From the NCBI GenBank assembly GCA_965199005.1, contig CBDAQK010000006.1, positions 744,001-808,000 of the forward strand: DNA of 64,000 nt. The letters are read 5' to 3'. This document shows positions 52,682 through 58,585 of this stretch, in pieces. The DNA is from LMUY01 sp965199005. GTDB lineage: Bacteria > Pseudomonadota > Alphaproteobacteria > Acetobacterales > Acetobacteraceae. The notes under the pieces were generated by a model. It was given only the letters and a program-made list of their open reading frames with translations. It was not told where the DNA came from and ran no database searches. Position numbers and translations under genes: made by a program. Position 1 is the first letter of the stretch. Every line of letters starts with the position of its first letter.

Positions 52682-53613
52682 TGTTCGGCTTTTCCAAAAA
52701 TCAAGGCATCGCCTTCCTGATCCTGCTGGCGCTCATCGTGGTCTGCCCCTTCGTGCTGTACCCCGTGTTTCTGATGAACGTGCTGTGCTTTGCGCTGCTC
52801 GCCTCCGCGTTCAATCTGCTGATCGGCTATGTGGGGCTGATGAGCTTCGGTCACGCGGCCTATTTCGGCATGGGCGCGTATGTCTCGGCCTACGCCGCTA
52901 AATACTGGAACCTGACCCCCGAGTTGTGCGTGCTGCTGGGCGGCGTCACCGGTGGGCTGTTGGGGACGGCGTTTGGTTGGCTGGCGATCCGGCGGCAGGG
53001 CATCTACTTCGCCATGATTACGCTGGCTTTGGCGCAGATGAACTATTTCTTCTGCCTGCAGGCGCCGTTCACCCATGGTGAGGACGGGATCCAGCAAGTG
53101 CCGCGCGGCGCCTTGTTCGGCGTGTTCTCGCTCAGCGGCGACGGGGCGATGTACATCTTCATCGCGGTGATCTTCCTGATTTTCTTCCTGCTGATCTATC
53201 GCATCGTCTACTCGCCTTTCGGCCAGGTGTTGAAGGCCATCCGTGAGAACGAGCCGCGGGCCACCTCGCTTGGCTACCGGACCGACGACTACAAACTCAT
53301 CGCCTTCATCCTCTCCTGTTTCATCGCCGGCATTGCTGGTGGGGCAAAGGCATTGGTGTTCGGCATCGCCACGCTGACGGACGTGAATTTCGAAACGTCG
53401 GGGGAGATCGTGTTGATGACCTTGGTAGGGGGCATGGGCACCATCTTCGGGCCGGGCGTGGGCGCGCTGGTCCTGAAGGGGATGGAAAACTATCTGGCCG
53501 GCATCGGCTCGTGGGTTACGGTGGTGCAGGGTTGCATCTTCGTCATCTGCGTGTTGGCCTTCCGGCGCGGCCTCATCGGGGAACTCGGCGCGCGGCTCAG
53601 AATGGCCCTGTAG
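52681..53613 (+). CDS. livM: Branched-chain amino acid-type ABC transporter permease (LivM type), second system
   Basis: A permease of 310 residues. LivM landmarks are ASAFNLLIGYVGLMSFGHAAYFGMGAYV, the motif GIYFAMITLALAQM, the loop SPFGQVLKAIRENEPRATSLGYR that couples to LivG/LivF and the LVGGMGTIFGPGVGALV segment. The open frame extends far upstream as an antisense-like frame of livH; the true ATG is at 52681. It is the last gene of the operon livG-livF-(stub)-binding protein-binding protein-livH-livM. The next gene starts 57 bases later and may be independent. Confidence 0.93.
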   Translation: MFGFSKNQGIAFLILLALIVVCPFVLYPVFLMNVLCFALLASAFNLLIGYVGLMSFGHAAYFGMGAYVSAYAAKYWNLTPELCVLLGGVTGGLLGTAFGWLAIRRQGIYFAMITLALAQMNYFFCLQAPFTHGEDGIQQVPRGALFGVFSLSGDGAMYIFIAVIFLIFFLLIYRIVYSPFGQVLKAIRENEPRATSLGYRTDDYKLIAFILSCFIAGIAGGAKALVFGIATLTDVNFETSGEIVLMTLVGGMGTIFGPGVGALVLKGMENYLAGIGSWVTVVQGCIFVICVLAFRRGLIGELGARLRMAL

Positions 53614-53670
53614 AGGCGGCGGCGCAAACCCCGGATGGGAGCCGGGTTGGGTTAGAGCGGGAGTGCTCCT

Positions 53671-55929
53671 ATGTTGCATCGCAGCATGACGCCGGACCGC
53701 CATCTTGCCGCCAGCCGCTTCGACCCGGACCGCATGTTCAGGCCGCGCTCGCTTGCGGTATTCGGGGCGGAGGAGCGGTTGGGCCGTCAGCTGCTGGACA
53801 ACCTCCGGCAGAGCGGTTTCCGCGGGCCGATCCAGGCCGTTTCAGCGGGTCAGGACCCGGAGCCCGCCGACCTCGCCGTCTTCGCTGGCACGGATGGTCC
53901 CATCGCGCCCCTGGCTCCTGGATTGGTCCGGGCAGGGATCTTCGCCGGCGTGTCCCTGGCGCTCAGTCCCGATATCGCATCCGTCCAGTCGGAGACCGGC
54001 CTTCGCGTGCTGGGCCCGGGGTCGTTCGGGGTCGCCTGCCCGGCGCTCAACCTCAACGCCACCCTCTCGCACCTATCCCCGCAGCCCGGCCGGGTGGCGC
54101 TGGTGTCGCAATCCGCGGCGCTTTGCCGTGCCGTGCTGGATTGGGCAGGGCCGAACGGCGTGGGCTTCAGCCAGCTGGTCGGCATTGGCGGCAATGCGGG
54201 CACCGGGTTCGACCAGGTGCTCGATTTCCTGTCCCATGACTCGTCGACGGGCCCGATCCTGCTGGATATCCGCCGGATCCGTGACCCCCGCCGTTTCCTG
54301 TCCGCCGCGCGCGCCGCCGCCCGGCTGCGCCCGGTGGTGGCCCTGCGCGCCGGCAGCCGCCTGCTGGACCCGACGGGCCGAGCGGAAATGGTGTTCGATG
54401 CTGCCCTCAACCGCGCTGGCGTGCTGACAGTCTCTCGCCTGGAGGATTTGCTTGCCGCACTGGAAACGCTGACCCGCGCGCCGCCGCTGCGGGGGGACGG
54501 GCTGGTCGTCGTGACCAACGCGATAGGACCCGGCCGGATGGCGGCAGATGCCGCACTCGCGAGTGGGATCACGCTGGCGGAGTTGGCACCGGAAACGCGC
54601 GAGGTGCTTCGGCTGGCCTTTCCGGCCGGTGAGATATCGGGGCTGGTCTATGTGGGGGTCGAGGCGCCCACCCGGTTGGCCGAGGCCGCCGCCTTGCTGG
54701 GTGGCGCGCGGGAGGTAGGGGGACTCCTCGCCGTGCTGGCCCCAACTGGCCCGGCAGATGCGGCCGGGGTGGCGGCGCTCATCGCAGCCCCGCGCAGCCG
54801 GGTGCCGCTGCTGGTCTGCGCGATGGGGGAGACGACGGGGGCCGGCCATCGCCGCAGGCTGGCGGAGGCAGGGGTGCCCGCCTTCGCCTCGCCCGAGCAG
54901 GCTGTTCAGGGATTCCGCCACCTCCTCAGGCTGCGCCGGGCCCGGGCTGCGGCGCAGGAATTGCCCTCGAGCCATGTGCTGGCGCTGCAGCCCGATCGTG
55001 GGCGGGTGCAGCAAGCGGTGGCGGCGGCCCGGGCGCAGGACCGGCTCGAACTGACGGAAGCGGAAACCCGTGATGTGCTCGTCGCTTACGGCATTCCGCT
55101 GAGCCAGCCGGATTTGCCGGTTGCGGTGGCGGACGATCTGCTCTTCGGCCCCTCGATCTGCGTCGGGGACGGGCGGATGGACGAGCGTGCCTTCGACCTG
55201 CCGCCGCTGAACCTGTCCCTTGCGCATGGCCTGGTGACGCACGCACCAGCGGCACGCGCGCTCACCCAGTCGCAGCTTGACGGGTTGGCCGATATTTTGG
55301 TGCGGGTCAGCCAGCTCGTGTTGGACCTGCCCGAAATGGCGACGCTGGCGTTTGGCCCGGCGCTGCCATTGTTGACGCTGCGGGCGCCGGGTGAGCGAGG
55401 CCGCCCCTCGATCGCGCCCTACCCGGCGGATTTGGCCGAACAATGGGAGGCCGGCGGCGAAAATTTGATCATCCGCCCCATCCGGCCGGAGGACGCCGCC
55501 GCCCATAGCGGGCTGTTCAGCCGGAGCAGCCCGGAGGACGTGCGCTTCCGGTTTTTCTCCTCCCTGCGAGAGCTGTCACCGGAACGGATCGCCCGTTTGA
55601 CCCAGGTGGATTACGACCGCGAAATGGCGTTCATCGCCGTCCGCGCGAACGGTGACACGGTGGGCGTGGCCCGGTTGATCCGCGACGGCGACGAGGGTGA
55701 GTTTGCCGTGATCGTGCAACCGGATGTGAAGGGGCGAGGTATCGCGCGAAGGTTGGTGCAGCGTTTGATCGATTGGGGGCGTTCGCAAGGTATGGTCACG
55801 ATCGTGGGACAGGTGTTGGCGGAAAACCAAACGATGCTTGCCTTCGTCCGCCATCTCGGCTTCACGCTCCACCGCATGCCGGAGGAGCCCGAGGTCATCG
55901 AGGCGCGGTTGCCATTATCCCCACCATGA
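53671..55929 (+). CDS. Acyl-CoA synthetase (NDP-forming)/GNAT acetyltransferase-like protein lacking most of the ATP-grasp domain
   Basis: The 752-residue protein follows the layout of Pat-type enzymes. The CoA-binding start (FRPRSLAVFGAEERLG), succinyl-CoA-synthetase-like parts (ALVSQSAALCRAVLDWA, VVVTNAIGPGRMAADAAL) and a C-terminal GNAT domain (VKGRGIARRLVQRLIDWGRSQ) are present. The family is usually about 880-900 residues. Near 55125 the frame jumps from AYGIPLSQPDLPVAVADD to LFGPSICVGDG, so about 130 residues of the ATP-grasp core, with its ATP-binding Lys and Gly-rich parts, are absent. The SHTGALAGSD-like active-site segment is also degenerate (LLDPTGRAEMVFDAAL). It may retain only acetyltransferase activity, or be decaying. 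The start at 53671 is uncertain. Confidence 0.82.
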   Translation: MLHRSMTPDRHLAASRFDPDRMFRPRSLAVFGAEERLGRQLLDNLRQSGFRGPIQAVSAGQDPEPADLAVFAGTDGPIAPLAPGLVRAGIFAGVSLALSPDIASVQSETGLRVLGPGSFGVACPALNLNATLSHLSPQPGRVALVSQSAALCRAVLDWAGPNGVGFSQLVGIGGNAGTGFDQVLDFLSHDSSTGPILLDIRRIRDPRRFLSAARAAARLRPVVALRAGSRLLDPTGRAEMVFDAALNRAGVLTVSRLEDLLAALETLTRAPPLRGDGLVVVTNAIGPGRMAADAALASGITLAELAPETREVLRLAFPAGEISGLVYVGVEAPTRLAEAAALLGGAREVGGLLAVLAPTGPADAAGVAALIAAPRSRVPLLVCAMGETTGAGHRRRLAEAGVPAFASPEQAVQGFRHLLRLRRARAAAQELPSSHVLALQPDRGRVQQAVAAARAQDRLELTEAETRDVLVAYGIPLSQPDLPVAVADDLLFGPSICVGDGRMDERAFDLPPLNLSLAHGLVTHAPAARALTQSQLDGLADILVRVSQLVLDLPEMATLAFGPALPLLTLRAPGERGRPSIAPYPADLAEQWEAGGENLIIRPIRPEDAAAHSGLFSRSSPEDVRFRFFSSLRELSPERIARLTQVDYDREMAFIAVRANGDTVGVARLIRDGDEGEFAVIVQPDVKGRGIARRLVQRLIDWGRSQGMVTIVGQVLAENQTMLAFVRHLGFTLHRMPEEPEVIEARLPLSPP

Positions 55930-55957
55930 TGTGGTCATTGGCTGCGGCGGGGATTTG

Positions 55958-55996
55958 GCCCCTGCCTTGGCTGGTGTGGAGAGGGGGCTTTTCTTT
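55958..55996 (+). terminator. Possible intrinsic terminator after the acyl-CoA synthetase/GNAT gene
   Basis: GCCCC at 55958-55962 pairs with GGGGC at 55984-55988, and the run TTTTCTTT follows directly at 55989-55996. The stem is short and the loop is long (about 21 bases), so the element is weak. Its position, 29 bases after the stop codon and just before the tRNA promoter region, supports a terminator role. Confidence 0.4.
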
Positions 55997-56017
55997 GCCG
56001 GGCACCATGCGTATACA
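55990..56017 (+). promoter_or_regulatory. Candidate tRNA promoter
   Basis: TATACA at 56012-56017 lies ten bases before the first base of the tRNA and could serve as a -10 box. A poor -35 (TTTCTT at 55990-55995) lies 16 bases upstream of it. The GC-rich stretch GCGCGCG between the -10 box and the tRNA resembles the discriminator of stable-RNA promoters under stringent control. This is a guess from spacing and composition. Confidence 0.3.
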
Positions 56018-56026
56018 GCGCGCGTC

Positions 56027-56102
<76 letters not shown>

Positions 56103-56177
56103 TCAAATCAAAGACTTAGCGAGGGGCGGCCGAAACGGACACGGAAAATGTCCGCACAGTGTCCCGGAAATGAAGCC

Positions 56178-56483
56178 ATGATTGCACCATCCGTGTCCGA
56201 CATAATGAAGGTGCTGGAGAAGCTACCCGAGTGGGTAGGGTTCAAGCGCCTACCGGGGCGCGTCGAGGCGCTTGAGAAGCGGGTCGGGGAGTTAGAGGCA
56301 AAACTCGAAGCCCGCCCGGCTCCTCCGCTTGGTGAGCCGTGTCCTATCTGCGAGGAAGGTCGCCTTAAGGTCACGGCTGTTAACCCCGATCCAGTCTTCG
56401 GCGACATGGGCGTCCAGCAGCGGACATATGCCTGTCAGAAATGTGGACACACTGAGACCCGTCAACACCGTCCGGGTAAGTGA
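56178..56483 (+). CDS. Coiled-coil and zinc-ribbon protein of unknown function
   Basis: A 101-residue protein. It has an N-terminal helix (DIMKVLEKLPEWVGFKRLP), a coiled-coil segment (RVEALEKRVGELEAKLEAR) and a C-terminal zinc ribbon: PCPICEEGRLKV and, later, YACQKCGHTETRQ, giving two CxxC pairs. It may bind DNA, RNA or a protein partner. I use ATG 56178 with GGAAATGAAG before it; ATG 56148 in the same frame is the alternative. It is the first gene after the tRNA and lies opposite to the phage tail operon, so it may be part of the mobile element's control genes. Confidence 0.7.
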   Translation: MIAPSVSDIMKVLEKLPEWVGFKRLPGRVEALEKRVGELEAKLEARPAPPLGEPCPICEEGRLKVTAVNPDPVFGDMGVQQRTYACQKCGHTETRQHRPGK

Positions 56484-56526
56484 ACCCCGCCAGGACGCGC
56501 CCGGCGGGATAGGCGTCAGTCTACCG

Positions 56527-56865
56527 TCACGATGCGCTCATTCCGCAACCCCCCCGACGCTGGACTGGCCGGCCTTTCCGCCACCTTGGCGCCTCGCTTG
56601 GCGGTGGGAGAGACAGCCCGGCCTCCGCAATTGCCGCATAGCTCTGCGGTGCGACCCATTGCGGAGGTGTCAGAAGCACGAAGGCGCCCAGCGCGACGCG
56701 GTAATGGTGAAGTGTGCCGTTCAGCCTGACCTCGCCTAGGAGCCGGCCAGGGATGGCCGCAGTCTTCCCGTGCCCTATTGGCTGGTTGACATGAACCGTC
56801 ACAGGCTCCTGCGCCCTGACGCGGGTGACGCGGTGCGCGCGGACGGCCAGGTGTACGGGCCTCAC
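56527..56865 (-). CDS. Small phage-associated protein, paralogue of the upstream gene product
   Basis: A 112-residue product from GTG 56865, which overlaps the stop of the upstream gene (GTGA). Its central part, VTVHVNQPIGHGKTAAIPGRLLGE and LHHYRVALGAFVLLTPPQWV, is the same pattern as in the 56862-57122 product. The C-terminus is proline/arginine-rich. I do not recognise a family. Two similar small genes in tandem downstream of the acidic protein gene suggest an accessory phage cassette. The longer open frame up to 57141 is not coding. Confidence 0.6.
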   Translation of the reverse strand: MRPVHLAVRAHRVTRVRAQEPVTVHVNQPIGHGKTAAIPGRLLGEVRLNGTLHHYRVALGAFVLLTPPQWVAPQSYAAIAEAGLSLPPPSEAPRWRKGRPVQRRGGCGMSAS

Positions 56866-57122
56866 AGCACCACCTCCATGGTCGCGGCCGACACCAGGAC
56901 CGGCGGCGTCCCCACGATCCAATGCGGCGGCGTCAGGAACAGGGCGCCCTCGGCATCCTCCACCCGGTAGTGGTGGATCTGCCCGCGGGCATACATCGCC
57001 CCCAGGAGCCGCCCTTTGAACCGGAGCGGCGGGTGCTCGTCGTCGCCCGGCCCATTGACCAGGACCGGGACGGCCCGCCGCGCCCGGACGTAGCAGGCTG
57101 CCAGGGGTGCGGGGGTGCTCAT
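56862..57122 (-). CDS. Small phage-associated protein (first of a tandem pair)
   Basis: An 86-residue protein from ATG 57122, overlapping the stop of the acidic protein gene (ATGA). It shares with the next gene the pattern VPVLVNGPGDD..., RFKGRLLGAMY, IHHYRVEDAEGALFLTPPHWIVG. The fold is probably all-beta. No known function. Coupled translation with both neighbours supports that it is real. Confidence 0.65.
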   Translation of the reverse strand: MSTPAPLAACYVRARRAVPVLVNGPGDDEHPPLRFKGRLLGAMYARGQIHHYRVEDAEGALFLTPPHWIVGTPPVLVSAATMEVVL

Positions 57123-57835
57123 GCTCCCGCCCTCCCGACATGACGGACAGGCACCACGTCCCCCGGCTGGTGGCCTGCCATGGCCATCTGCTTCCTCAGG
57201 AATTCGCGGTGCGGGAAGTCTGGCTCATCGTCTGTGAGGCCTTGATCCGTCTCCGCTTCGTCGTCGATGGTGTCCAGTTCGCGGTCATCGTCGGCTGCGT
57301 CGCCGTTCTCGCCCTCCAAGGTCCAGCCAAGGGACGGCTCCTTGTCCCCATTGTCCTCCCCGGGATCGTCATCCTCTGCATCGGGGTTGTTGTCGCCTTC
57401 CAGGTCGTAGAACAGCGGGGTGTCTCCCGTGCCCACCTGGCCACCCGCGGCCCAGCCGAGCGAGCCCTCATCGTCCGCCGGGTCGGTGGGAGCGTCGCCT
57501 CCTGACATCGGCCTGCTGCTAGCCGGGTCGTCGTCACCCGCTGGGCAGCAGTCGCTGTCGCCGTCCTCCATGTCCTGCTCGGGCGCATCGATCGAGTCCA
57601 GCAGGTCGATCAGGGTGGCGATGTTCCGCTCGATCCGTGCCCGCTCAGTTGGGGTGACGGCGAGCGGAGCGTCAGCAGCCACACGGCGGCGGCCGTAGAA
57701 GGCGCGGCGCATAGGCCGGGCCAGAGGTTCGTCCCAGAAGGGCGGTCCCCCCGCCCCTCCCAGCGCGGGACTGGACGGGGCACGATTGGGGCGCAGGCGC
57801 GGTTGCGGAAGCGGCCCGGGGTTCGGGTTTGTCAT
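57119..57835 (-). CDS. Acidic phage-associated protein with SLGW motifs
   Basis: A 238-residue protein. The N-terminal 45 residues are proline-rich. A helix follows (LAVTPTERARIERNIATLIDLLDSIDAPE). The second half is highly acidic with the repeated motif DDEGSLGWAAGGQVG and DKEPSLGWTLEGENG, then a run of Asp and Glu (ADDDRELDTIDDEAETDQG). Such EPSLGW-acidic proteins are seen in alphaproteobacterial prophages and chromosomal islands, with no assigned function. A structured leader (57847-58150) precedes its ATG at 57835; GAGG lies nine bases upstream of the ATG, right at the edge of a possible regulatory stem. Confidence 0.7.
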   Translation of the reverse strand: MTNPNPGPLPQPRLRPNRAPSSPALGGAGGPPFWDEPLARPMRRAFYGRRRVAADAPLAVTPTERARIERNIATLIDLLDSIDAPEQDMEDGDSDCCPAGDDDPASSRPMSGGDAPTDPADDEGSLGWAAGGQVGTGDTPLFYDLEGDNNPDAEDDDPGEDNGDKEPSLGWTLEGENGDAADDDRELDTIDDEAETDQGLTDDEPDFPHREFLRKQMAMAGHQPGDVVPVRHVGRAGA

Positions 57836-57846
57836 GTTGTAGCCTC

Positions 57847-58150
57847 GCGTTAGACGGCTTCTCACGGCCGTTGCCAGGGGAACCGTCCCTGGCGCCGGGA
57901 GGGTGAGAACCAGCTAAAGCGACTGGCCGAACGCTTTCGCCCCGAAAGGCTCTTGTATGGCGCACGCCTCCCGACATAAGGTGTCGGCGAGCGCACGACC
58001 GCCAAGTCGCGCCTCCGGATACCGCAAAGCGGCGTCCCAATTCGGCAGACCTTCCCGCGCAAACGGGTCGCGCTGCCTAGCTTTAGCCGGGTTCTCACAC
58101 CCACGGCGACAATGACACGCAAAGCCGCCACCCATCAAGGGTGATGCGGC
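57847..58150 (-). ncRNA. Candidate structured RNA or regulatory leader with alternative helices
   Basis: Five perfect local stems crowd this gap: GCCAGGG/CCCTGGC (57873-57893), CTTTCG/CGAAAG (57934-57948), CCGACA/TGTCGG (57971-57987), CCGC/GCGG (58022-58032) and GGCAG/CTGCC (58044-58077). A further hairpin, GCCGC-CACCC/GGGTG-GCGGC, lies at 58124-58150. A 17-pair helix closes the core: GTGAGAACCAGCTAAAGC at 57903-57920 pairs with 58080-58098 (9+8 pairs, one small bulge). A near copy of the second arm, at 57847-57865, can pair with the same 57903-57920 arm (about 16 pairs) and ends at the ribosome-binding GAGG of the gene at 57835. The two helices exclude each other. Strand is inferred from the gene downstream and from a G-U pair that exists only on the minus strand. 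Confidence 0.55.
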
Positions 58151-58215
58151 GCGTTGTCGTTTGACTCGACCGGCAAGCCATTATGGTTGAGGATGACCCT
58201 CCCTTGGGGTGAGCC

Positions 58216-58395
58216 ATGGCCACTTTTATTACGCGCGTTGAGCTACATGCAGCGGTAGATAGCGATTACGACGATCTCCACGAGGCCATGGCTCGCCGTC
58301 GCGGCCGGTGGCCATCGGTGCCCCTGCGGCAGATGCCCAAAACGACCAGATGGCCGGGTATCAGAGTGCCACCCTGTGCATCGAAGGGGCTGTAG
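58216..58395 (+). CDS. Small plus-strand protein, DUF2622-like start, possibly degenerate
   Basis: A 59-residue frame after GGGGTGAG and ATG 58216. The first 26 residues (ATFITRVELHAAVDSDYDD then LHEAMARR) resemble small proteins with the pattern RVELHxAxxxDYxxLHxAM. The remainder (VPLRQMPKTTRWPG) does not fit that family, whose members continue with a Gly/Phe turn and a LPTAEY end. It is either a truncated copy or a variant. It lies between minus-strand phage genes and overlaps the end of 58361-58585. Confidence 0.4.
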   Translation: MATFITRVELHAAVDSDYDDLHEAMARRRGRWPSVPLRQMPKTTRWPGIRVPPCASKGL

Positions 58396-58585
58396 ACCCC
58401 CTCCTGGGACCGCCGATTTTGGATATGGGTGTGATCCCCGCGGCGGCGGCCAGGATCTGCGGTGCTGGCGTTCCCATCGCGCGTATCCCTGCCTCGACTT
58501 GCTTCAGCGCGGCACGGCCGAGCCGAAGGGCTGCGAAGTGCCACGGTGGCAGTATGTCGCTGTAGAGCATGGTTGGTTCTTTCAT
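58361..58585 (-). CDS. Small phage protein downstream of tape measure gene
   Basis: A 74-residue protein whose ATG at 58585 overlaps the tape measure stop (ATGA), which is good coding evidence. The sequence has an amphipathic helix (LPPWHFAALRLGRAALKQVEAGI) and a loop with Gly/Pro (GITPISKIGGPRRGS). I do not recognise it. Its place after the tape measure gene fits a small tail tip or tail assembly protein. Confidence 0.6.
   Translation of the reverse strand: MKEPTMLYSDILPPWHFAALRLGRAALKQVEAGIRAMGTPAPQILAAAAGITPISKIGGPRRGSTAPSMHRVAL

Noticed and set aside
56486..56508. CCCGCC/GGCGGG inverted repeat after the zinc-ribbon gene
   Set aside because: Six pairs with an 11-base loop and no T tract; common in GC-rich DNA, so not listed as a terminator.
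56866..57141. Upstream part of the 56527-57141 frame
   Set aside because: It is an out-of-frame shadow of the 56862-57122 gene. The GTG at 56865 with GTGA overlap explains the real gene.
57914..58138. 74-codon minus-strand ORF in the gap before the acidic phage gene
   Set aside because: It lies over the perfect hairpins and long helices described for 57847-58150, starts at TTG/ATG without a ribosome-binding sequence, and has no family-like sequence. The open frame is better explained by the structured element.
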